Shown here: piece by piece, positions 1-7,497 of the stretch
How the letters are laid out: each line of letters opens with the position of its first letter
Numbering within the stretch: position 1 is the stretch's first letter
Source of the DNA: Saccharopolyspora soli
Lineage (GTDB): Bacteria > Actinomycetota > Actinomycetes > Mycobacteriales > Pseudonocardiaceae
Direction of reading: 5' to 3'
Length of the DNA stretch: 32,583 nt
Assembly: GCF_022678645.1 (NCBI RefSeq)
Contig: NZ_JALBWV010000083.1
Coordinates: 1 to 32,583 of the forward strand
Made by a program: the position numbers and the translations under genes
The notes under the pieces: model-generated
Databases searched by the model: none
Seen by the model: the letters and a program-made list of their open reading frames with translations, nothing else
What the model was told of the DNA's origin: nothing

Positions 1-149
1 ACTGGGAGGCTGTATGAGCCACAATCCCTTTCCTGCTCATGCGGCCGACCGGGTGCGGGTGTCCCGCAAGACACTGGGAGGCTGTATGAGCCACAATCCC
101 TTTCCTGCTCATGCGGCCGACCGGGTGCGGGTGTCCCGCAAGACACTGG
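1..149. repeat. 72-bp direct tandem duplication at window edge
   Basis: Bases 1-72 recur exactly as 73-144, and the next five bases (actgg, 145-149) begin a third unit before the sequence diverges. The unit length is a multiple of three, so a reading frame from base 2 runs through both copies without a stop. Each copy carries GGGAGG followed by an ATG (14-16 and 86-88). Because the duplication lies exactly at the end of the window, and the other end is homopolymer junk, an assembly artefact is at least as likely as a real in-frame duplication. Confidence 0.9.
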
Positions 150-160
150 AGACAGCGTGA
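2..160 (+). CDS. Short or 5'-truncated ORF ahead of the C45 gene
   Basis: An open frame enters from the window edge at base 2 and stops at TGA 158-160. The last copy reads from ATG 86 as a 24-residue peptide (MSHNPFPAHAADRV... ending TLETA), with GGGAGG four bases upstream. Its stop overlaps the GTG start of the next gene as GTGA, the same coupling used throughout this operon. It is therefore either the C-terminal end of an upstream operon gene lost off the contig or a short translated leader. I recognise no family. The duplicated first copy may not be real. Confidence 0.35.
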   Translation: MGGCMSHNPFPAHAADRVRVSRKTLGGCMSHNPFPAHAADRVRVSRKTLETA

Positions 161-1278
161 GCACCGAGCAGTGGCAGGACTGGGGACTGCGCGCAGATGC
201 CCCCACCACCACGGCAGATCCTCGGTTCATCGACGTAGCAGGCACTCCGCAACAGCAGGGGATCACGCACGGCATCGCCGCCCACGACCTGATCGCCGCC
301 AACATCGCCGCGGTGCGGCGCGACGTCGCGGAGCTCTGCACGGACGACGCGGCGCGGCAGCGTTACCGGAAATGCCTGGACGCGAACGCGGAATTCGTCC
401 GCACCACCGCGCCGGACGCCTGGGCGGAGCTCACCGGCATCGCCGAGGGCTCGGGCATCCCGCTGGCCGACATCCTCGCGTTGAACCTGCCCGCGCACAT
501 GGTGCTGCGCTGGGTGCCGAACGAGTGCACCCAGATCGCGGTCACCGGCCAGCGGGCCGCGGGCCGGACCCTGGTCGCCAAAACCCGTGATATGTCCGGC
601 AATTTCGTCGAGCACGTCGCACTGCGCCGTCGATATGGCGATGGTCGGCGGTTGGCGGAGGTGACCGTCGCGGGCAGCATCCTCTGGCCGGGCAGCGGCA
701 TCAACGACTCGGGCGTGGCGATGTCGACTTCCGGTGTGTGGAGCGCGCACACCGCCGTGGACTGGCGGGACTCGGCGACCGGCTGGATCCTGATCAACTC
801 GCACGACCTGCTGCTGAAAGCGCGCAGCGCGGCGGAATTCGTCGAGCTGCTGTGGGAACAACCCCGGCTCAGCGGCCTGAACATGGTGGTCGCCGACCTC
901 GGCGAGACGCTGGGACTGGAGGTCACCCGCGACCACATCGTGCACCGCGAGCCAGCCGACGTCCACGTGCTGACCAACCACTACGTCTGCGATCCGCTGG
1001 CCGCGCTTTCCCCTGCACCGGCCCAATATCCGTCGTCCTACCTGCGCAGGCAGCGGGCCGATGAGCTGCTCGCCGCGCGGCCCGAGGTGACGGCGGGCGA
1101 TCTCGCGCAGCTGTTCGCCGATGAGCACGGCGGGCCGCACAACAGCTTGGCGCGGCGGCAGATCGACGGCGTCGGCGCCGAGACGACCTACGCCTCGATC
1201 GCCGAGCTGCCGAGCCTCGCCTTCCACGTGGTGCTCGGCAATCCGGCCGACGCCGATCGCACCGAGGGGCCGAGATGA
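157..1278 (+). CDS. C45-family acyltransferase/amidase (Ntn hydrolase)
   Basis: The 373-residue protein resembles the acyl-CoA:6-aminopenicillanic acid acyltransferase family (peptidase C45). These enzymes use an N-terminal-nucleophile Cys, exposed by self-cleavage, to break or form amide bonds. The likely nucleophile is C124 in PNECTQIAV. Further family-like features are GINDSGVAMS after the cleavage half and NHYVCDP near residue 277. I see no signal peptide, so it is probably cytoplasmic. The GTG start is chosen because it overlaps the previous stop as GTGA and has GGAGA upstream; the stop overlaps the next start as ATGA. Heading a peptide ABC operon, it most likely hydrolyses an imported amide or acyl-peptide. 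The substrate cannot be read from sequence. Confidence 0.8.
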   Translation: MSTEQWQDWGLRADAPTTTADPRFIDVAGTPQQQGITHGIAAHDLIAANIAAVRRDVAELCTDDAARQRYRKCLDANAEFVRTTAPDAWAELTGIAEGSGIPLADILALNLPAHMVLRWVPNECTQIAVTGQRAAGRTLVAKTRDMSGNFVEHVALRRRYGDGRRLAEVTVAGSILWPGSGINDSGVAMSTSGVWSAHTAVDWRDSATGWILINSHDLLLKARSAAEFVELLWEQPRLSGLNMVVADLGETLGLEVTRDHIVHREPADVHVLTNHYVCDPLAALSPAPAQYPSSYLRRQRADELLAARPEVTAGDLAQLFADEHGGPHNSLARRQIDGVGAETTYASIAELPSLAFHVVLGNPADADRTEGPR

Positions 1279-2795
1279 GGCGCCTGCTGGTCGCAGCGCT
1301 GGCGCTGCTGCTCGCTGGATGCGCGGTGACGCAGGGGCCCGCGGACCGGGCCCGGTCGTCGTCGTTGGTGATCGGCCTGTCCTCGTCCGCCACCACCCTC
1401 GATCCGATGAACACCACCTCGGTCGGCACCGACCTGTCCGTGCTGTCTTCGGTGTACTCGTCGCTGGTCATCCGGCAGCCGGACCTGCGGATCGGACCGT
1501 CGGCGGCGATGTCGTGGGAGCGGGTGGCACCGACCCGGTGGCGGTTCCACCTCGACCCGCGAGCCCGGTTCGCCGATGGCAGCCCGCTGGACGCCGACGT
1601 GGTGGTGTGGAACATCCAACGCCTCGTCAACAAGGGCAACGGGCTGCGGATGACGTCGAACTTCCCGGACCTCAAGGGCGCCGAGAAGGTCGACGCCAGC
1701 ACCGTGGACCTGCTCACGTCGCGGCCCTCGCCGAACCTGCCCGACGCGCTGTCCATGCTGTTCCTGCTCAGTCCGCAATGGACCGAAACGCATGATCCGG
1801 CCGCCGAAGCGATGGGTTCGGGTCCCTACGAGATCACCTCGTACAGCCCCGGCGGCAACATCGAACTGCGCGCCAGGCCGGACTACTGGGGCCCGAAACC
1901 GGCCATCGGCAACGTGACGTTCCGGGTCACGCCGTCGCAGTCGGCGCAGGTTTCCGGACTGCTCTCCGGCGAACTCGACGCGGTGGCCGGGATGGACCCG
2001 CAGGACCTCGACCGGCTGCGGGCCGACCGCAACATCGCCGTGCAGCAGCTGGACACCACGCGGATGGCGTTCATCAAGCTCAACACGCTGACCGGGCCGA
2101 TGCAGGACCTGCGGGTGCGGCAGGCGGTGAACTACGCCGTCGACAAGCGGGCCATCGCCGACAGCCTGCTCAAGGGTTCGGTCGACGAGAGCCCCGGACA
2201 ACTGCTGACCAAGGACTACACCGGCTACACGCCGGGCTTGCAGCCCTACCAGTACGACCCGCAGCGCGCCCGGCAGTTGCTCGCCGAAGCTGGATATGGG
2301 CCGGGCAAACCGCTCAACGTGCAGCTGAGCCTCCCAAGTGGACAGTACGTCGCGGCGGAGCTGGTGGTGCAGGCCGTGGCGCAGCAGTTGCGCGAGGTCG
2401 ACGTCAACGTCGAGATCCGGTCCGAGCCGTTCGCGGTCTACATGCAGAAGTACCTGAAGGAAAACGCGATGCCGGACATGCAGTACATCACCCAGGCATG
2501 GCCGACGTTGAGCGCCGACGGACTTTACGGCCTGTTCGTTTCGAGCAGTCCTTACGCGTACTGGCAGGACAAGACGTTCACCGATGCGGTGACGACGGCG
2601 CGTGCGACCGAGGACGTGGCCGGGCGCGACGCGTTGTACGCGGTGGCGGCGCGGCAGGCCCGAGAGCAGGCGCCGGTGCTGTTCCTGTTCCCGCAGCCGG
2701 GCATCTACGCCACCGCGAAAGGGCTGTCGTGGCAGGCCCGCCCGGACGACTGGGTGCGTCCGGCGGACATGGCCTGGACCGAGGGGGAGCGGTGA
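1275..2795 (+). CDS. ABC transporter substrate-binding lipoprotein, Dpp/Opp type (SBP_bac_5)
   Basis: The 506-residue protein starts with a lipoprotein signal: a basic MRR, a hydrophobic stretch and lipobox LLAGC with acylated C16. The mature part has the family 5 layout: an opening like 'IGLSSSATTLDPM', then 'WRFHLDPRARFADGSPLDADVVVWNIQR' features near residues 90-120, and 'GSGPYEI' near residue 178. Proteins of this family capture peptides, but also nickel, opines or other small ligands, outside the membrane. The ATG overlaps the C45 stop (ATGA) and its own stop overlaps the permease start (GTGA), so it is translationally coupled to both. Length is usual for the family. Family assignment is firm; ligand is unknown. 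Confidence 0.93.
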   Translation: MRRLLVAALALLLAGCAVTQGPADRARSSSLVIGLSSSATTLDPMNTTSVGTDLSVLSSVYSSLVIRQPDLRIGPSAAMSWERVAPTRWRFHLDPRARFADGSPLDADVVVWNIQRLVNKGNGLRMTSNFPDLKGAEKVDASTVDLLTSRPSPNLPDALSMLFLLSPQWTETHDPAAEAMGSGPYEITSYSPGGNIELRARPDYWGPKPAIGNVTFRVTPSQSAQVSGLLSGELDAVAGMDPQDLDRLRADRNIAVQQLDTTRMAFIKLNTLTGPMQDLRVRQAVNYAVDKRAIADSLLKGSVDESPGQLLTKDYTGYTPGLQPYQYDPQRARQLLAEAGYGPGKPLNVQLSLPSGQYVAAELVVQAVAQQLREVDVNVEIRSEPFAVYMQKYLKENAMPDMQYITQAWPTLSADGLYGLFVSSSPYAYWQDKTFTDAVTTARATEDVAGRDALYAVAARQAREQAPVLFLFPQPGIYATAKGLSWQARPDDWVRPADMAWTEGER

Positions 2796-3712
2796 GCACC
2801 TACCTGATCCGGCGAGTCGGGCTGAGCGTTCTGGCCATCTGGGGCGCGTTGTCCGTGGTGTTCCTGATCCTGCACGCCTCCGGCGACCCGGCGCTGCTGA
2901 TGGCTCCGGCGGGCGCGGACCCGGCGCAGATCGCGGCGCTCAGCCACGCGCTCGGCTACGACCGGCCGCTGGGCGTGCAGTACTTGGCGTTCTTCGGGGA
3001 CGCCCTGCGCGGGCAGTTCCCGGACTCCTTGCAGTTCCAGCAGCCAGCGCTGGAGGTGGTCTTCCAGCGGCTCGCCGCGACGGCCGTGCTGGCGGGCGCG
3101 GCGCTGGGACTGGCCGTGCTCGGTGCGCTGGCGATCGGGTTCGGCACCGGTGCGCGGCGCGTGGACGGCTCGCACCGGGAGTGGCCGATGTGGCTGGTCT
3201 ACCTCCTGCAGGCGGTGCCGAACTTCTACATCGGAGTGCTGCTGGTGTGGTTCTTCGGCGTCGTGCTCGGCTGGTTCCCGACCTCGGGTGCGACCGAACC
3301 GGCCAGCGTGGTGCTGCCCGCGATCGCGCTGGCGGCCGGGGTGCTGCCGCCGTTGGCCAGGGTGTTCCGCACGAGCCTGCGCACTGAGCTGGCCCGGCCG
3401 TATTCGCGCACCGGCACGGCGCTGGGCATGGGCCGGGGTCGGGTGGTGCGGCACGCCGCGTACGGCTCGCTACTGCCGACGATCACCGTGCTCGGGCTGG
3501 AAGCGGGGGCGCTGCTGGGCGGCACGGTGATCGTGGAGACGGTGTTCTCCTGGCCGGGCGTCGGCCAGCTGGCGATTTCGGCGCTGCAGAACGAGGACTA
3601 CCCGCTCGTGCTCGCCGACCTGACCTTCCTGATCCTGGTCTTCGTCGTGATCAACCTGATCGTCGACCTGGCCTACGGGGTCCTAGATCCGCGCGTGCGG
3701 CACAAGGGGTGA
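2792..3712 (+). CDS. ABC transporter permease, DppB type
   Basis: From GTG 2792 the product is 306 residues with about six membrane segments. An N-terminal helix runs 'IRRVGLSVLAIWGALSVVF', followed by the large first extracytoplasmic loop with 'DPALLMAPAGADPAQIAAL' that is typical of DppB. The cytoplasmic EAA-type loop that contacts the ATPase lies near residues 205-225 (RTGTALGMGRGRVVRHA). The open frame extends 98 codons further upstream, but that part lies inside the binding-protein gene in another frame. The GTGA overlap with the preceding stop therefore fixes the start. It pairs with the DppC-type permease just downstream. Confidence 0.93.
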   Translation: MSTYLIRRVGLSVLAIWGALSVVFLILHASGDPALLMAPAGADPAQIAALSHALGYDRPLGVQYLAFFGDALRGQFPDSLQFQQPALEVVFQRLAATAVLAGAALGLAVLGALAIGFGTGARRVDGSHREWPMWLVYLLQAVPNFYIGVLLVWFFGVVLGWFPTSGATEPASVVLPAIALAAGVLPPLARVFRTSLRTELARPYSRTGTALGMGRGRVVRHAAYGSLLPTITVLGLEAGALLGGTVIVETVFSWPGVGQLAISALQNEDYPLVLADLTFLILVFVVINLIVDLAYGVLDPRVRHKG

Positions 3713-4554
3713 AGGACGCGATGATCCAGACGCCGCAACAACAGACCCGCCGCCGACCGGTCGGCGGCATCGTCGGCGCGGTCCTGCTCGGGCTCATCGT
3801 GTGCGCGACAGTGCTCGCGCCGCTGCTAGCACCGCACGACCCGCTCGCCCAGGATCTGTTGCACACCAACGCAGCGCCGGGGGAGCACGGCTATCTGCTC
3901 GGCACCGACCAGCTCGGCCGGGACATGCTCAGCCGCTTCCTCCACGGCGCCCGCACCCCGCTGCTCGTCGGGGTGCTCGCGGTGCTCTGCGGCGGGGTTT
4001 TCGGCACCGCGCTGGGACTGATCTCCGGTTTCGCGCGCGGCTGGTGGGATCAGCTGCTGGCCCGGCTGGCCGATATCCAACTGGCGTTGCCCTCGATCCT
4101 GCTCGCGCTGATGGTGCTTTCCTTCGGTGGCCGCAGCACTGCGGTGTTGGTGCTGGTGATCGCGCTGACCGGCTGGCCCGCCTATTTCCGGTTGGTGCGT
4201 TCCCGCGTGCTCGCGCTGCGCCAGCTGCCCTACGTCGAAGCGTCGCTGCTCGGCGGCCTGCCGACCTGGCGAATCCTGTTGCGTGACCTGCTGCCCGGCG
4301 TGCGCGGGCTGGTCGCGGTGACCGCGACGCTCGACCTCTCCCGCGCGGTGCTGATGGAAGCCGGGCTGAGCTACCTGGGCCTGGGCGCGCAGCCACCGAA
4401 CCCGGACTGGGGCCTGATGGTCGCCGAAGGGCAGGGGCAGCTGCTCAGCGCGTGGTGGATCGCGGTGCTGCCCGGCATCGGGCTGGTGCTGCTGGTCCTG
4501 GGCGCCAACCTGCTGGGCGAGCGGCTGTCCGTGCGACGAGTCGCGGCGAGCTGA
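3709..4554 (+). CDS. ABC transporter permease, DppC type
   Basis: A 281-residue (GTG 3709) or 277-residue (ATG 3721) inner-membrane permease. It has a short cytoplasmic N-terminus, a first helix (GGIVGAVLLGLIVCATVLAPLL), then the DppC hallmark 'LLGTDQLGRDMLSRFLHGARTPLLVG'. The EAA loop is near 'LPYVEASLLGGLPTWRILLRDLLP', and the C-terminal signature is 'GLSYLGLGAQPPNPDWGLMV'. GTG 3709 makes the GTGA overlap seen elsewhere in the operon, while ATG 3721 has a better ribosome site (GAAGGA at 3711-3716). I cannot decide between them. With the DppB protein it forms the membrane channel of one importer. Confidence 0.93.
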   Translation: MKDAMIQTPQQQTRRRPVGGIVGAVLLGLIVCATVLAPLLAPHDPLAQDLLHTNAAPGEHGYLLGTDQLGRDMLSRFLHGARTPLLVGVLAVLCGGVFGTALGLISGFARGWWDQLLARLADIQLALPSILLALMVLSFGGRSTAVLVLVIALTGWPAYFRLVRSRVLALRQLPYVEASLLGGLPTWRILLRDLLPGVRGLVAVTATLDLSRAVLMEAGLSYLGLGAQPPNPDWGLMVAEGQGQLLSAWWIAVLPGIGLVLLVLGANLLGERLSVRRVAAS

Positions 4555-4577
4555 GCTTTCGAGAACGGAGTGAACCG

Positions 4578-5756
4578 ATGATCCCCGACACCGCCACCGC
4601 GACCGCCCGCTGGCAGCGCGTCCAGGCGAACCTGGCCGCGGCCGACCTGGACGCGATGGTGGTCGTCAAGCCGCAGAACACCTTCTACCTGTCCGGGTAC
4701 ACGCCGATGATCTACTCGCACCCGGTCCTGGTGTTCCTGCCGGTCGAGGGCGACCCGGTGTTCATCCTGCACGCGCTGCGCGCGCACAGTTCGCGCAACA
4801 GCTCGCGGATCACCGACATCCGCCCGTACGGCCGCTGGGCCGAGGAGGTCGGCCCGGACCACTGGTGGGAGGTGCTCGCGCAGGTCGCCGCCGAGTTCGG
4901 GGCCAGCCGGATCGGCGTCGAAGGCGAGTTCCTGCCGGTCAACTTCCGGGACCGGATCGCCGCCACCCTGCCGAACGCGGGCTTGTTCGACTCGGGGCAG
5001 GCGGTGATGGAGGCGCGCTACGTCAAGGACGCGGCCGAGCTGGACTCGCTGCGGGTGGCGTGCCGGATCGCCGACGTCGGGATGGCTGCCGCGATCGACG
5101 CGGTTTCCCAGCGGCACAGCGAGGTCGAGACGGCCTCGATCGCGATGCGGGCGATGCAGCGCGAGTGGAGCGAGCACCACCCGGACCGGTTCGCGATGGA
5201 CTTCGGCAACCTGGAAGGCGGCGTTTTCCACGCGCTGTGGGCGTATTCGCTGGTCGGTGACCGGGTGCCGATGAACTCCGCGCCGCCGACCGAGCGCACG
5301 CCGGTCGACGGCGAGATCCAGTGGACGGTCATCTGGACGTCGATCGACGGCATGCATGCCGAGAACGAACGCAGCGTCGCGGTCGGACCGTTGGACGACG
5401 AGAAGCGCCGGGCCTTCGATGCGGTGCTGGAGATCCGCGACGAAGTGCTGCCCATGCTGCGGCCGGGTGTTTCGTGTGCCGAGGCGTACGAAGTGGCCCG
5501 GCAGGGCTACGTCAAGCGCGGCTACGGCGACTACCTGCCCGGCCGCATCGGGCACGGCCTCGGTCTCGGTCCGCACGAGCAGCCCTCGCTCGGTCCGCAC
5601 GACGAGCTGGTCTTCGAGCCGGGCATGGTGTTCACCATCGAGCCGAACCTGCGCATTCCCAGCTTCGGCGGCTTGCAGCACTCGGACAGCCTGGTGATCA
5701 CCGAGACCGGCCACGAACTGCTCACCACCACCCGCCGAGACCTCATCCAGGTCTGA
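4578..5756 (+). CDS. M24 'pita-bread' hydrolase with altered metal site
   Basis: A 392-residue protein with a creatinase-type N-terminal domain (about 1-140) and an M24 domain (about 150-385). Comparison with the usual five ligands (Asp, Asp, His, Glu, Glu) shows changes. V251 sits where the first Asp should be, eleven residues before E262, which replaces the second Asp in MHAENERSVAVG. H326 (GHGLGLGPHE) and E355 (FTIEPNL) are kept, and the final Glu appears as S369 in LQHSDSLVIT. That pattern fits a metal-independent enzyme of the creatinase or ectoine-hydrolase kind better than a true Xaa-Pro aminopeptidase, although the creatinase catalytic His is not evident either. The start ATG has GGAG upstream and lies 23 bp after the permease. 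It probably acts on the imported compound. Confidence 0.85.
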   Translation: MIPDTATATARWQRVQANLAAADLDAMVVVKPQNTFYLSGYTPMIYSHPVLVFLPVEGDPVFILHALRAHSSRNSSRITDIRPYGRWAEEVGPDHWWEVLAQVAAEFGASRIGVEGEFLPVNFRDRIAATLPNAGLFDSGQAVMEARYVKDAAELDSLRVACRIADVGMAAAIDAVSQRHSEVETASIAMRAMQREWSEHHPDRFAMDFGNLEGGVFHALWAYSLVGDRVPMNSAPPTERTPVDGEIQWTVIWTSIDGMHAENERSVAVGPLDDEKRRAFDAVLEIRDEVLPMLRPGVSCAEAYEVARQGYVKRGYGDYLPGRIGHGLGLGPHEQPSLGPHDELVFEPGMVFTIEPNLRIPSFGGLQHSDSLVITETGHELLTTTRRDLIQV

Positions 5757-5772
5757 GCCACCGGAGGAACTG

Positions 5773-7497
5773 ATGTCGACGCTGCTCGAAGTGTCCGGCC
5801 TGAACGTCCGGTTTCCCGACACGGGCGTGCTGGCCGTGCGCGACGCGTCCTGGCAGGTGCCTGCGGGTGAGGTGCTCGGACTGGTCGGGGAATCCGGGTC
5901 CGGGAAGAGCGCGACCGGGCTCGCGGTGCTCGGCCTGCACGGCCCGGAAGCCGTGCTGTCGGGCAGTATCCGGTTCAACGGCGAGGAATTGCTCGGCGCC
6001 CCGGAAGCGCGGCTGCGGGAACTGCGCGGCAGCGAGATCTCGATGATCTTCCAGGACGCGCTGGACTCGCTGAACCCGTTCCGCAGCGTCGGCGCCCAGG
6101 TCGCGGAGGCGTACCGGCTGCACCACCCGGTGCGCAAGGCGGTTGCGAAGCAGCGCGCGGTGGAGATGCTGGACCGGGTGGGGATCGCGGAACCGCACCG
6201 CAGGGCCAAGGACTACCCGCACCAGTTCTCCGGCGGGATGCGGCAGCGGGTGATGATCGCTGCCGCGCTGATCAACGAGCCGTCGCTGCTGATCGCCGAC
6301 GAACCCACCACCGCGCTCGACTCGACGGTCCAGGCGCAGGTGCTCGAACTGCTGGCGGACCTGCAACGCGAGATGGGCATGGCGGTCGTGCTGGTGACCC
6401 ACGATTTCGGTGTGGTGCAGGAGGTTTGCACCAACATCGCGGTGATGTACCGCGGCCGGGTAGTGGAAACCGGGAACACGCGGCAGGTCCTGCAGGACGG
6501 TCGCCACCCCTACACCCGCGCGCTGGTCGCGTCGGTGCCGACGATGCAGGACGAGCCCGGCGGCACATTGCCGACGGTTCGCGAGGTGGTCACCTCGCTG
6601 GTGGGGCCGATCGACGACGAAGCGCTGGCCGACCCGGACCTGCGGATCCCCGAAGGTCGTGAGTACGAAAGCGGGCTCCAGCCCGACGACGCGCTCACGA
6701 CCGTGGTTGACGGAGCCCTGCTGCTGTCGGTGCGGGACCTGTCGGTGACCTTCCCAGGTGGTCTCGGAAAACCCGCCCGCGACGCGGTGCAGGGCGTCAG
6801 CTTCGACATCGCGGTCGGCGAATCCTTCGGCCTGGTGGGCGAATCCGGGTCCGGGAAGAGCACCATCTCGCGGGTGGTCACCGGCCTGCAGGCGGCCACT
6901 ACCGGGCAGGTCCGGTTCGACGGTGCGGAGCTGTCCGGGATGTCACGGCGAAGCCTGTCCCGACGCATCCAGCTGGTGTTCCAGGACCCGTACGCCTCGC
7001 TGAACCCGGACCGCACGATCGGCGACGCGGTGGGCGCGCCGCTGACGGTGGCGGCCGACGGCACACCCGCTCTCAGCCGCGCGGAACTGCGAAGACGCGT
7101 CGAGGGCCTGCTGACCGAGGTGGGCCTGGACCCCGAACTGGCCGATGCCTACCCGGACCAGCTCTCCGGCGGGATGCGCCAGCGCGCCGGGATCGCCCGC
7201 GCGCTGTCGGTCGAACCGGCGTTGCTCGTCGCCGACGAGCCGGTGTCCGCATTGGACGTTTCGGTGCAGGCCCAAGTGCTCAACCTGCTGGTCGAACTGC
7301 GGCGCAAGCGGGGTCTGGCGCTGCTGTTCATCTCGCACGACCTGACCGTGGTCCGGCACATGTGCTCCCGGATCGCGGTGCTGGCCAGCGGGTCCATCGT
7401 GGAGATCGGGGACAGCGCCGACGTGCTGGGCACCCCGCAGAGCGAGCACACCCGAGCGCTGCTAGCCGCAGCACCCGACCTGGAGCGTGTGGGGTGA
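5773..7497 (+). CDS. Dual ATPase of the peptide ABC importer (DppD-DppF fusion)
   Basis: A 574-residue protein with two complete nucleotide-binding domains. NBD1 has Walker A GESGSGKS at 39-46, signature SGGMRQR at 153-159 and Walker B LLIADEP near 173. NBD2 has Walker A GESGSGKS at 356-363, a second SGGMRQR and Walker B LLVADEPVSALD. After each domain comes the short 'HPYTRALVASVP' or 'EHTRALLAAAP' tail typical of oligopeptide transporter ATPases. GGAGG precedes the ATG at good spacing, 16 bp after the M24 stop. It would power the two permeases encoded upstream, giving a full importer in one operon. Fused DppD-DppF ATPases are common in this family. Confidence 0.95.
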   Translation: MSTLLEVSGLNVRFPDTGVLAVRDASWQVPAGEVLGLVGESGSGKSATGLAVLGLHGPEAVLSGSIRFNGEELLGAPEARLRELRGSEISMIFQDALDSLNPFRSVGAQVAEAYRLHHPVRKAVAKQRAVEMLDRVGIAEPHRRAKDYPHQFSGGMRQRVMIAAALINEPSLLIADEPTTALDSTVQAQVLELLADLQREMGMAVVLVTHDFGVVQEVCTNIAVMYRGRVVETGNTRQVLQDGRHPYTRALVASVPTMQDEPGGTLPTVREVVTSLVGPIDDEALADPDLRIPEGREYESGLQPDDALTTVVDGALLLSVRDLSVTFPGGLGKPARDAVQGVSFDIAVGESFGLVGESGSGKSTISRVVTGLQAATTGQVRFDGAELSGMSRRSLSRRIQLVFQDPYASLNPDRTIGDAVGAPLTVAADGTPALSRAELRRRVEGLLTEVGLDPELADAYPDQLSGGMRQRAGIARALSVEPALLVADEPVSALDVSVQAQVLNLLVELRRKRGLALLFISHDLTVVRHMCSRIAVLASGSIVEIGDSADVLGTPQSEHTRALLAAAPDLERVG

